Source: Luidia sarsii (taxonomy: Eukaryota > Echinodermata > Asteroidea > Paxillosida > Luidiidae). From it: a stretch of DNA of 64,000 nucleotides. Each line of letters opens with the position of its first letter. Positions within the stretch are counted from its first letter, which is position 1. This document shows positions 1-9,915 of this stretch, in pieces. The translations under genes and the position numbers were made by a program. The stretch is taken from contig OX465104.1 of NCBI GenBank assembly GCA_949987565.1, positions 9,404,034 to 9,468,033 on the forward strand, in the 5' to 3' direction. Below the pieces are notes generated by a model. It made no database searches. It saw nothing but the letters and a program-made list of their open reading frames with translations, and was not told the origin of the DNA.

Positions 1-1488
1 CTAAAGGCTTGGTAAGCAGTTAGCAACAGATTAGCATTTTTTGTTCTTATAGAAATCTCACTTTACAAATCCTTAGAACAACTTATTGTATTGGGCTAAC
101 CAGAAAGCATGCAGTATTCCCAGTACTATCCAAGTATTATCCAATGACTACAACATTGATGTGCACAACCAGTTAATATAAGCTTAGCTCATACCAGTTC
201 AGACTGAGATCCACAGATTCAGATTTCAAATTTTTTTTTATTGGTCATTTTATCTTACCATGGAGATTTTTTGTAGCTCCATGCTCTTACGTTCTCAAAT
301 GCGTCCAATTGGAAATTGGTGCATGCCTTCATTTCAGGAATTTCGTTTCTAATTCAGGGGAGGGGAGGGGGCTCTTATGTTTTACAATGCAGTTAAGTTT
401 CACAGTCTGTATCTAGGCATGCTTTCGGGATTGGACCAGGGATGCATTTTGGCGGTCACAGCCAAGAATTGGTTCGCCCGTTTCTGTTTGGCTTGGGAAA
501 TATGAAATAAAAGAATTGTGCACTTCATCACCCAGTACAGCAGCTCCAACCTAAACGGACAATTTTGTGCCGTGAAACATTAGCAGCGAAATAGTAGTCC
601 AAAACGATTTTTTTTTTGTGGCAGAAAAAAAAACACCCCAAGGTACCCGCAGTGCTGAGGTCTCTGCATGTTTCATTTCCTCGTTTTTATTGTCTCTATG
701 AAGATTGTACCTGTTTCCTTGGCAACTGGAAACGTCCAAGTAACTTGTACATAAAGCCAGGCCACAAAAGGGTAATAAAGAGATGGATTTAATTTCCTAT
801 GAAACTGGCATACCAAATCAGTATGGTTGGGTTGTATCCTTTCATACACGTGTATTGTGTTGTTCATACAAGGGATGCTGTTTGACATTCATATTTTGGT
901 GGAAAACATAATCCCTATCTCGAATTTAATCTAGGGTTCGATTTTATGTTTCAATTTCACAAGAGAATGACTGGATATTTATGGTATTTTTATATCAGCA
1001 GTAGCTGAACTTCTCGAGACATGGATCTAAAGGCCTCTGACATATCGGATGGGAGAGGTTAATTGACACTTGGTTAAATAATCATGAACTGGTTGGTGCA
1101 GGAATTAAATTCTAAGTGGACGCAGGACCGTTGCTGGTATTAGTGGGTTATTAAAACAAAGTCCACTTATGGTGACACAGGGCGGATATCTGCTGCATAA
1201 GATATGACGAGAGTGGCACTGCATTATTTTTGGCTCCTACAAGACTTCATCAAAATTCAGACACAACGAAAGCCAGTGCAAACAGCCCAGCCTAAGCCAA
1301 TCCAAACCCTAGGCCTATACCATACACAATATGCAACATTTTTACATTACTGTAAGCTACGATAAATCATATTCACAAAATAATTATCTTACTGTAACTG
1401 TTTTATAGCCCTTATACTCCAGTTTTTGATTTTCGGTCGTTGTACAAATAGCAGAATATCAAAATCGTTGGAGATGGAGCAGGTCTAT
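1..1488. other. Non-coding flank, no recognisable gene
   Basis: AT-rich sequence without a convincing exon. The short open frames here lack domain resemblance and paired splice signals. I see no RNA gene or clear repeat before the minisatellite starts. Confidence 0.6.
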
Positions 1489-4366
1489 AGGGGCTACAGT
1501 TAGGGTATGTAAGGGGCTACAGTTAGGGTTTGTTAGGGGGTACAGTTAGGGTATGTTAGGGGCTACAGTTAGGGTATGTTAGGGGGTACAGTTAGGGTAT
1601 GTAAGGGACTACAGTTAGGGTATGTTAGGGGTTACAGTTAGGGTATGTAAGGGGCTACAGTTACGGTATGTTAGGGGGTACAGTTAGGGTATGTTAGGGG
1701 GTACAGTTAGGGTATGTAAGGGGCTACAGTTAGGGTATGTTAGGGGGTACAGTTAGGGTATGTTAGGGGCTACAGTTGGGGTATGTTAGGGGCTACAGTT
1801 AGGGTACGTAAGGGACTACAGTTAGGGTATGTTAGGGGCTACAGTTAGGGTATGTAAGGGACTACAGTTAGGGTATGTTAGGGGCCACAGTTAGGATATG
1901 TTAGGGGCTACAGTTAGGGTATGTTAGGGGGTACAGTTAGGGTATGTAAGGGGCTACAGTTACGGTATGTTAGGGGGTACAGTTAGGGTATGTAAGGGGC
2001 TACAGTTAGGGTATGTAAGGGACTACAGTTAGGGTATGTTAGGGGCCACAGTTAGGATATGTTAGGGGCTACAGTTAGGGTATGTTAGGGGGTACAGTTA
2101 GGGTATGTAAGGGGCTACAGTTAGGGTATGTTAGGGGCTACAGTTAGGGTATGTAAGGGGCTACAGTTAGGGTATGTTAGGGGCTACAGTTAGGGTATGT
2201 TAGGGGCTACAGTTAGGGTATGTAAGGGGCTACAGTTAGGGTATGTTAGGGGCTACAGTTAATGTATGTTAGGGGGTACAGTTAGGGTATGTAAGGGGCT
2301 ACAGTTAGGGTATGTTAGGGGGTACAGTTAGGGTATGTTAGGGGCTACAGTTGGGGTATGTTAGGGGCTACAGTTAGGGTACGTAAGGGACTACAGTTAG
2401 GGTATGTTAGGGGCTACAGTTAGGGTATGTAAGGGACAACAGTTAGGGTATGTTAGGGGCCACAGTTAGGATATGTTAGGGGCTACAGTTAGGGTATGTT
2501 AGGGGGTACAGTTAGGGTATGTAAGGGGCTACAGTTACGGTATGTTAGGGGGTACAGTTAGGGTATGTAAGGGGCTACAGTTAGGGTATGTAAGGGACTA
2601 CAGTTAGGGTATGTTAGGGGCCACAGTTAGGATATGTTAGGGGCTACAGTTAGGGTATGTTAGGGGGTACAGTTAGGGTATGTAAGGGGCTACAGTTAGG
2701 GTATGTTAGGGGCTACAGTTAGGGTATGTAAGGGGCTACAGTTAGGGTATGTTAGGGGCTACAGTTAGGGTATGTTAGGGGCCACAGTTAGGATATGTTA
2801 GGGGCTACAGTTAGGGTATGTTAGGGGGTACAGTTAGGGTATGTAAGGGGCTACAGATAGGGTATGTTAGGGGGTACAGTTAGGGTATGTTAGGGGGTAC
2901 AGTTAGGGTATGTAAGGGGCTACAGTTAGGGTATGTTAGGGGCTACAGTTAGGGTATGTAAGGGACTACAGTTAGGGTATGTTAGGGGCTACAGTTAGGG
3001 TATGTAAGGGACTACAGTTAGGGTATGTTAGGGGCTACAGTTAGGGTATGTAAGGGACTACAGTTAGGGTATGTTAGGGGCCACAGTTAGGATATGTTAG
3101 GGGCTACAGTTAGGGTACGTAAGGGACTACAGTTAGGGTATGTTAGGGGCTACAGTTAGGGTATGTAAGGGACTACAGTTAGGGTATGTTAGGGGCCACA
3201 GTTAGGATATGTTAGGGGCTACAGTTAGGGTATGTTAGGGGGTACAGTTAGGGTATGTAAGGGGCTACAGTTACGGTATGTTAGGGGGTACAGTTAGGGT
3301 ATGTAAGGGGCTACAGTTACGGTATGTTAGGGGGTACAGTTAGGGTATGTAAGGGGCTACAGTTAGGGTATGTAAGGGACTACAGTTAGGGTATGTTAGG
3401 GGCCACAGTTAGGATATGTTAGGGGCTACAGTTAGGGTATGTTAGGGGGTACAGTTAGGGTATGTAAGGGGCTACAGTTAGGGTATGTTAGGGGCTACAG
3501 TTAGGGTATGTAAGGGGCTACAGTTAGGGTATGTTAGGGGCTACAGTTAGGGTATGTTAGGGGCCACAGTTAGGATATGTTAGGGGCTACAGTTAGGGTA
3601 TGTTAGGGGGTACAGTTAGGGTATGTAAGGGGCTACAGATAGGGTATGTTAGGGGGTACAGTTAGGGTATGTTAGGGGGTACAGTTAGGGTATGTAAGGG
3701 GCTACAGTTAGGGTATGTTAGGGGCTACAGTTAGGGTATGTAAGGGACTACAGTTAGGGTATGTTAGGGGCTACAGTTAGGGTATGTAAGGGACTACAGT
3801 TAGGGTATGTTAGGGGCTACAGTTAGGGTATGTAAGGGACTACAGTTAGGGTATGTTAGGGGCCACAGTTAGGATATGTTAGGGGCTACAGTTAGGGTAT
3901 GTTAGGGGGTACAGTTAGGGTATGTAAGGGGCTACAGTTAGGGTATGTTAGGGGGTACAGTTAGGGTATGTTAGGGGGTACAGTTAGGGTATGTAAGGGG
4001 CTACAGTTAGGGTATGTTAGGGGCTACAGTTAGGGTATGTAAGGGACTACAGTTAGGGTGTTATATAGGGGCTACAGTTAGGGTATGTAAGGGACTACAG
4101 TTAGGGTATGTTAGGGGCTACAGTTAGGGTATGTAAGGGGATACAGTTAGGGTATGTTAGGGGCTACAGTTAATGTATGTTAGGGGGTACAGTTAGGGTA
4201 TGTAAGGGACTACAGTTAGGGTATGTTAGGGGATACAGTTAGGGTATGTAAGGGGCTACAGTTAGGGTATGTTAGGGGCTACAGTTAATGTTTGTTAGGG
4301 GGTACAGTTAGGGTATGTAAGGGGCTACAGTACAGTGTTTATAAGCACTACAGTTAGGGGCTATCA
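1489..4366. repeat. 23-bp minisatellite carrying TTAGGG
   Basis: About 125 tandem copies of a 23-bp unit with the core GGGGCTACAGTTAGGGTATG. Each unit holds two runs of the form TTAGGG or TAAGGG, so the + strand is G-rich and could form G-quadruplexes. Variant units (ctac/gtac/ccac, acgg for aggg, cagata for cagtta) recur in the same order at distances of several hundred bases, which shows higher-order duplication. The array decays at its right edge, about 0.4 kb before a GC-rich first exon. Confidence 0.95.
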
Positions 4367-4791
4367 AGTGAATTCATTCACTTTTTATGAATCTAACATT
4401 TCTGTAAAAACAAATCCTTTAAAAAATAATGATAAAAACCTCCCTCAGGGTCGCTAGCAGACCTTAATTGCCCCCTGATATATTATTGCCGAGCAGTGTT
4501 ATCAATAACTACTGATGTCAGATATTTTAGAAGCTCAGAAGGCCGGTCAGCCTTCTACCTGCGCGCATCTGGGTTTCTGACGACCGTTCATCGCGGGCGA
4601 TAAACTGTTGCCTGGCTAATTGCTCTGCGTGCTTCACTGGCTTAATTTAGGCCCCAGCCAGAGACCCAACCCCTTGGTAGTTGGTTCGCAGACTATAATA
4701 CTGGCATTTCGAGAGCCGATGGTTGCGGGGTATGCACAGTCGGCCGCTTCCTCTGCCTCGATCTTGTCATTGCGCGTGGGAGGTCAGCGTG

Positions 4792-5023
4792 ATGCCTCCC
4801 TACCGTCGAAAACTCGGCCGCTTGGCCGTGGTCTTGGCCGTGCTGACCGGGCCGCTGGCTCCCCTGATGAGGCCCGCTGAGGGAGCGGGTTGTGGTGCCC
4901 TGGTCGGGCCGGGGCCGGGCCAGGGGGCCTCGGGGCCCGTCTCGGCCGACCACGGTCTGGCAGCGATGCGCTCCAAGACCATCGAAGCCTTCAGAGCCGC
5001 GTGCCGACCAAAGCCCGCTGAGT
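4792..5023 (+). CDS. Signal-peptide first exon of a small secreted-protein gene
   Basis: The ATG at 4792 opens a 77-codon GC-rich reading frame. It has a basic start (MPPYRRKLGR) followed by a hydrophobic stretch of Val, Leu and Ala, as in a signal peptide, then a Gly/Pro-rich segment and a short helix-like tail. The frame ends at a strong donor, T|GTAAGT (phase 1), at 5024. An in-frame Met lies upstream at 4723, but the 4792 start gives the better signal peptide. This exon probably belongs with the Methyltransf_FA-like exons downstream. However, its phase-1 end does not match the best acceptor of the next recognised exon (phase 2), so an intermediate exon is probably missing or the junction is misread. 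Confidence 0.55.
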
Positions 5024-5412
5024 GTAAGTGCAGTTTATTATTATTGTCTTGGTATAATGTAAAATTAATAAAAGCCTGGACAAGATCTGCGCCTAATTAC
5101 AACATTGGCAAAGATCAAACTATTGCCACAGTCTCTGTGTTAAACCAATCCAAAAAAAGCAACCCTGCGAAGGTTTTATCTCAAATGGAAATCTGAGAAA
5201 GTAGAAAAAGGCAAAAAAAGTCACTGTTTTCGCACCGGCCTGTAGCGTAGTGTAAGAATTACTCACGAGTAATAAACTATTTGTCGATGTTTAAGTGAGG
5301 ATTTCCTCGGGAAGTACAGCATCCCAGACCGTAAAATTTCAACATGAGGATTCTATCATGACCATCTACAAACTGTGTAAATTAGAAGGAAATCTGTGGA
5401 TATCGATGTTTC

Positions 5413-5462
5413 CCGATCTTCCCAATGTTGTATTGGGCCTACACAACATTGGTAAGATCGAA
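5413..5462. repeat. Short fold-back within a dispersed repeat
   Basis: CGATCTTCCCAATGTTGT is followed a few bases later by its inverse, ACAACATTGGTAAGATCG. A one-armed copy with the same left flank lies at about 8122-8175. Confidence 0.7.
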
Positions 5463-5689
5463 AAACAGAAATGTTCACAGGTTTACATGAAACTTATACA
5501 GTTTGAAGATGGTTATAGTAGAAAACTCTCACTGAAATATTTCTGCCTAAAATGTTGTATTTTGGGAGAAATGAGTAAAAGAAATAGTTTACGTCTCACC
5601 GAGATCTAAACTATTTTTAGGAACAGTACGGCGGTGAATGCTGCATTTACGCGTAACAAATGAAGCGGTTTTCACGATTTTCTCGAGAC

Positions 5690-5812
5690 TCGGTTGGCGG
5701 ATCGAGCTGAAATTTTCACAGATGTGCTATGTCATGCATATGTTGGATCAGACAACGTATGGATGCTATTCTTGGACCTCGGCCAATGTTGTGTAGGGAC
5801 TTTAACGGGGAG
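5690..5812 (+). repeat. Dispersed repeat, inverted copy at 28066-28186
   Basis: The segment around ATGTTGGATCAGACAA, with its flanks (gatcgagctgaaattttcac, ggatgctattctt), reappears reverse-complemented in the intron after module M9. It sits directly upstream of the first Methyltransf_FA exon. Open frames across it are not considered coding. Confidence 0.75.
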
Positions 5813-5932
5813 TTTGGGATCTCGAATTGTGACCATTTCCTTGTGTATCTTTCCACACGCACAGCCTGTGTCGTAGTCACCCAATGCCTCTGGCTCTGCA
5901 ACGCTGCATCAGGAGCCCGTGTACCTTTTCAG

Positions 5933-6048
5933 GAGCAGTGCCTTCAATGTTCCGTTCCGTATGCTCTTTCGACTGAGGGCAGAGGCGGCGGTGATTGCGC
6001 TGTCCAAACTGCCGTCTAGCGATTTCCAAAACGCACTAGCTGTAATAG
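5933..6048 (+). CDS. Methyltransf_FA-like domain exon, N-terminal half
   Basis: The frame from the acceptor cttttcag|g at 5932 reads into FRLRAEAAVIALSKLPSS and then a run ending ALAVI. This matches the start of the Methyltransf_FA (farnesoic acid O-methyltransferase-like) fold, in which a beta strand 'FRV-A' is followed by 'IALS' and then 'EIVIG'. The donor ATAG|GTAGGT at 6049 is phase 1. The frame stays open upstream to a TAG at 5874, so the exon could start earlier (for example 5913). Despite the family name, these domains are usually non-enzymatic modules of secreted proteins. The family assignment is from remembered consensus and is moderately sure; the 5' boundary is uncertain. Confidence 0.5.
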
Positions 6049-6149
6049 GTAGGTCAGTGAGAGAATAATAGTCTATACACTCTCATTTTGAAAAGTCCAG
6101 CTGTGTATATTCTAGATGAGATTTCGGGCTACTTTTTTTTTGGGGGGGG

Positions 6150-6312
6150 GGGCTGACGTTTCGATCCTAGCAGGAACTTTCTCAAAGGCAAAGAGAAAGG
6201 TCCTGCATGCTAGGAACTTTCTCAAAGGCAAAGAGAAAGGTCCTGCATGCTAGGATGCCTTTGAGAAAGGTCCTGCTAGGATCTAAACGTCAGACCCTCT
6301 TGTGAGATTTAG
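6150..6312. repeat. Fold-back repeat, copy 1
   Basis: Contains the core TTTCGATCCTAGCAGGA, an internal direct duplication (aactttctcaaaggcaaagagaaaggtcctgcatgctagg, twice) and then the inverse core with AGGTCCTGCTAGGATC. The arms form a hairpin. Confidence 0.85.
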
Positions 6313-6561
6313 GCCTATGTATTAGTCAGTGAGAAGTTTGGAACAGTTTTTAGCAAAAAAAAACGAATCGGCTGTAAGGGCACTAAATTGAACAAAATCT
6401 GAGAGATGATGATCAGGACCAAACTACATTTTTCAGTACAACTAAAAGAACTGAGAAACCTTTGGGTGTGGGATAATTGGCTTCGAAAGTGAGTGGCTTT
6501 TGTACAGTGATCGATGGGAGCTCATCTCTTCTCTGTCCACATCCCGCCCCCAAAAAAACAG

Positions 6562-6840
6562 CTCTCGACCAGGAGGATGGCATGATAGCTGCCATCCTGA
6601 GCCCGCGGTCGCCAGCGATGGTCCCACACCAGGAGTTCGATATGCTCAGCTCGGAGGAGGCCCGCGGCTTCTGGGTGCAGCTCAAGGAGGGCGTGGTGGC
6701 TATCGGCAACTGGGTCTTCCGGGGAGGCCTTCCTGAACTGGACCGTCGAGGCCCACACCAACATACCATCTCAGGTGTACGTCGGCTTGGCCACTAATAC
6801 CGGACCGGGCTACTGGTACTTCAACCCGTGCCAGGAGTGA
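6562..6840 (+). pseudogene. Methyltransf_FA-like domain exon, C-terminal half, with apparent frameshift
   Basis: After the acceptor acag|CT at 6561 (phase 1, matching the previous donor) the frame reads AILSPRSP...EEARGFWVQLKEGVVAIGN, the typical 'FW-..dG.I.VG' strand. Near 6705-6722 the resemblance moves to the +1 frame: GEAFLNWTVEAHTNIPSQVY, then VGLATNTGPGYWYFNPCQE and a TGA at 6838-6840. The +1 half fits the domain end ('eFL.W.D......VG.ST..G.W.F'). One extra base near 6710 would explain both halves, as an assembly error or a real disabling change. The end is either the TGA or a donor (GA|GTGAGT) one base earlier. Confidence 0.55.
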
Positions 6841-7404
6841 GTGTCTTGCGAGTTGGGGTCGGGTTTTTTTTTCTTTCTCCCGAACTTCGACGATCAGTAC
6901 TACGTCGGTCGATGGGTGGGAATGAGCAGTCAGGCCTTGTCCGAAACGGGCGTCTAGAGCTAGGTCTAGGTCTTCCCCCCTATTGGAAATACACGGAGAT
7001 GTGAAGACAATAGTCCTATAGCCGTAGCTCTGGGAGCCCGTTTCGGACACGGCCTCACTCAGCCACCCCGCGGTAAACCATAAATGAAACCGATCGCAGT
7101 ATGCGGGAAAAGAAATAAAATCGCCCGAGTTGCCAAGAATTATCCTCTGACCTGAAGTTTGTAGACCTGTTTCATATCGTTGTTTTTTTCTCGCACAGCT
7201 ACAGTTTATATGGACAGAACAGCACTATATCACTGGCACGGTTGTGGTATTTCTTTAAGGTATTGAATTGTAATTAGACTGTATTTTTCGTGGCCGTTTC
7301 TCTAACACGACTAAGAAGGCATTAGCAACGTGAAAGTCATCTAGTGCCCTCAACGATGTTCATGGGAGAATGACCTTCACATAATGTTACTCGAAAACAT
7401 GTCT

Positions 7405-7456
7405 CACAAAAGTTAGAGGGCCTGACGTTTCGATCCTAGCAGGACCTTTCTCAAAT
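7405..7456 (+). repeat. Fold-back repeat, copy 2 (single arm)
   Basis: 'aaaagttagagggcctgacg' followed by TTTCGATCCTAGCAGGACCT and 'ttctcaa'. Only one arm is present. Confidence 0.8.
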
Positions 7457-8644
7457 TAAGGCAACAAGTCTGTGTAAATCATGATGATTTGTGCAATGTA
7501 AAAAATACCATTGTTCTGTGTCTTTTCTTTTCCACCAGAATGCATAGGCTCTGCGAACCATTAGGCTATCACCATGTAAAATATATACTTTAAAACACAA
7601 GCGTCCGTGTTATTTGTAGCCTAAATGCGAGACCAAAAGTTACAGCACAAATTCCTCAGTTGATTCCCGTGCGTCCTTTTAATTCCTAATCTTTTAACTA
7701 ACTTGTTGGTGTATGCATATAACCAGGGTTTTCATTGTATTTTACATGGTTTTCAGTAAATTAGTCAGAAACGTTCAACTTGGCACTTGTAAAATTGTAA
7801 AGATATACCCAATTACGAATTAAGTTTTTTTTGTTCTCTACTGAAAACACTGTTTGCACATTGATACCTACGTATACGTCTATACTATAACAATATCACA
7901 TAGGTCCTATACGTGAAAGTTATTTTCTGTTCAGAAAGTTGTTATGCCAATAGAAAATAATCGAATGTTCAAACTTGATGTGTTTCTGTGATTTGTGATT
8001 TGATATCTTGTCTCTCTGGCTTTACCCCCCCCCCCAAAAAAAAAATGAAAATTTTATAAGACATGAAATATTGATCATGGTAGACAATGGTCCAAGGAAA
8101 CGATTACGTGCAAAAAAATAGAAGGAAATCTGTGGACATCGATGTTTTCCGATCTTCCCAATGTTGTATTGGGCAAGGAAAAGGGTGATCAAAGTCACGC
8201 GATGTATCGTTACTGGGCCTTTGGGCCTTTCAAATGGGAAAAGTGACTACCATCTCTGTGAAATTTCTCCACAAAAATGTCCAGTGATAACGCGGTCATA
8301 TACTGTCACATTGGTGTGCATTATTAACTCTGCCTGCACTGGGAGTCATTCTAGGTGCCCGAGGGAGACTGTCCCCAAGTATCAGATTTTGAGGTGTTTC
8401 CTGATTTGATTGAAAGGCACGAGTCTTCGATGCGAAGTTGGCAGTTGGATTGATCAGTTGGATCAATCCAGTTGGATTTTTCCCAGATTGTTTTCAGAGA
8501 ACGTTGCAAAGAGGAAATGGACGATGATCAAGGGGGTGTTTGAAATTCGGGGATTTCAAGTAAAGTGTATATTTAAAATGTTTTTTTGCACGGTATATGG
8601 AAGTGTTCTCCATTCCGCATCCCCTAAAAAAAGATAACAAAATA

Positions 8645-8845
8645 ATTAAATCTCAAAAGTTAGAGGGGCTGGCGTTTCGATTCTAGGAGGACCTTTCTCA
8701 AAGGCAAAGACTTTGGCAAAGACTTTGCCTTTGAGAATGGTACGTCCTGCTAGGATCAAGACATCAAGCACTCTACTGACTTTTGAGATGGATGCATTGC
8801 AGGTCATTTTAGTCAGTGAGCAGTTTGCAACAGGTTTTTTTTGTT
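8645..8845. repeat. Fold-back repeat, copy 3
   Basis: Left arm 'tcaaaagttagaggggctgg', then core, a short tandem of 'ggcaaagacttt', the inverse core and the family tail 'gtcattttagtcagtgagca' and 'gtttgcaacag'. This is one of the more complete copies. Confidence 0.85.
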
Positions 8846-9830
8846 TGTTTTTTTGGGGGGGTATTTACTTCAAAATATATGACCGAATCCCAATATGCCC
8901 CTAAAGTCCAATGCCGAATGCAAAGGCAAGGAATATCATTTTCAGAACCGCGCTGGAGGGGGTGGGCGCTGCATTAAGTCAGTGTTGTCGATTGTGGAAG
9001 GCTGTGAAATAAACTGCGGCAAAATCGATTGACACCATCGCAGACTGGTTCCTTACGTGACCTCGGTTGTCAAAGAAGAAAACAAAAACCACCGAGCCTG
9101 ACTGGGCTCCGCCCGTGTCCCCCGTTCAATTCACTATGCGTCATCACTTTCTTTCCAACGTCTTTTGTTGGCCGCCGTATTTAGTTTTTTGCCCCGCTAC
9201 CGACACGGTTCACTCAATCCCGTCTTTTCCCCCGTTCGATGGTCGCTGCAAAACGTGGATTTACATATGAATTGATGTACGTACGCACTCATGCGCCTGG
9301 GTAAACTCGGGCTCAGTCCGGCGGTAGTATGCGAGCCTGATCGCAGCAATTGTTATTGTATAATAGCTACGCACAGTCATACTTACGAAAGGCACACAGA
9401 TTGGAAATACACCCCTTCTTAGGTTGAGGACTTTTTGATTATAAGAACCCCCAACCTGCACCGTTTTCTGATTTCCACGAGATCTGGACGTATCCTCCCC
9501 TCGAATGGTGGAGGGGCGCGACTAGAATTTACAACGGTCCATCGGGGAAGACATTTGTAACCTGTTGGATTGTGTGCTGAGAGATAGGAAGCGATCATCG
9601 CTAACTCTCATTGGGAGAACGTTGTGGCCGTGTCCCACCCTCACCGTATCCGCTGGCGGAGGTGACTACGGTGACAGGGGGAAGAGTCCGTGGAATTACC
9701 CTCTCCTCGTGAAGCCCTTACCGTCTGCAGAGCTATAACCGATCTACTACTTGTACTAGTATATACTAGTATACTTGACACAAAGTGGTTACACCTCGGT
9801 TACAGTGACGACGTGAAACCAAAAAGAAAT

Positions 9831-9915
9831 ATGGAATATACGCTCAAAATTGGATCTATGATACTGGTGGTCACCATTGCGCTGGCGCTAATTGGGACTA
9901 CCGATGCACAAGAGG
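9831..9915 (+). CDS. Exon 1: signal peptide
   Basis: The ATG at 9831, in the context agaaatATGg, begins [20 protein letters not shown], then IGTTDAQE: a short polar start, a hydrophobic core and a likely cleavage near TTDA/QE. The exon ends at GAGG|GTGAGT (phase 1), which completes an Ala codon with the next exon (E-A-C). An upstream in-frame Met at 9690 would spoil the signal peptide and is not preferred. Confidence 0.85.

Larger units (their letters stand above)
6841..9830. other. Intergenic region between the two genes
   Basis: Holds fold-back repeat copies at 7405-7456 and 8645-8845, a copy of a dispersed repeat near 8122-8210 and a few homopolymer runs. Open frames here (for example 8161-8409 and 9067-9270) show no domain resemblance. 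The promoter of the large gene should lie near the right end. The stretch ACTAGTATATACTAGTATAC at about 9756-9775 is TATA-like, but no element can be assigned with confidence. Confidence 0.5.

Noticed and set aside
1489..4366. True telomere or CRISPR array
   Set aside because: The unit is 23 bp rather than pure TTAGGG and lies beside genes. There are no unique spacers between repeats, so CRISPR is excluded.
5694..5876. Protein-coding frame upstream of the Methyltransf_FA exon
   Set aside because: The sequence is a dispersed repeat found inverted at 28066-28186, and the frame matching the domain is closed by a TAG at 5874.
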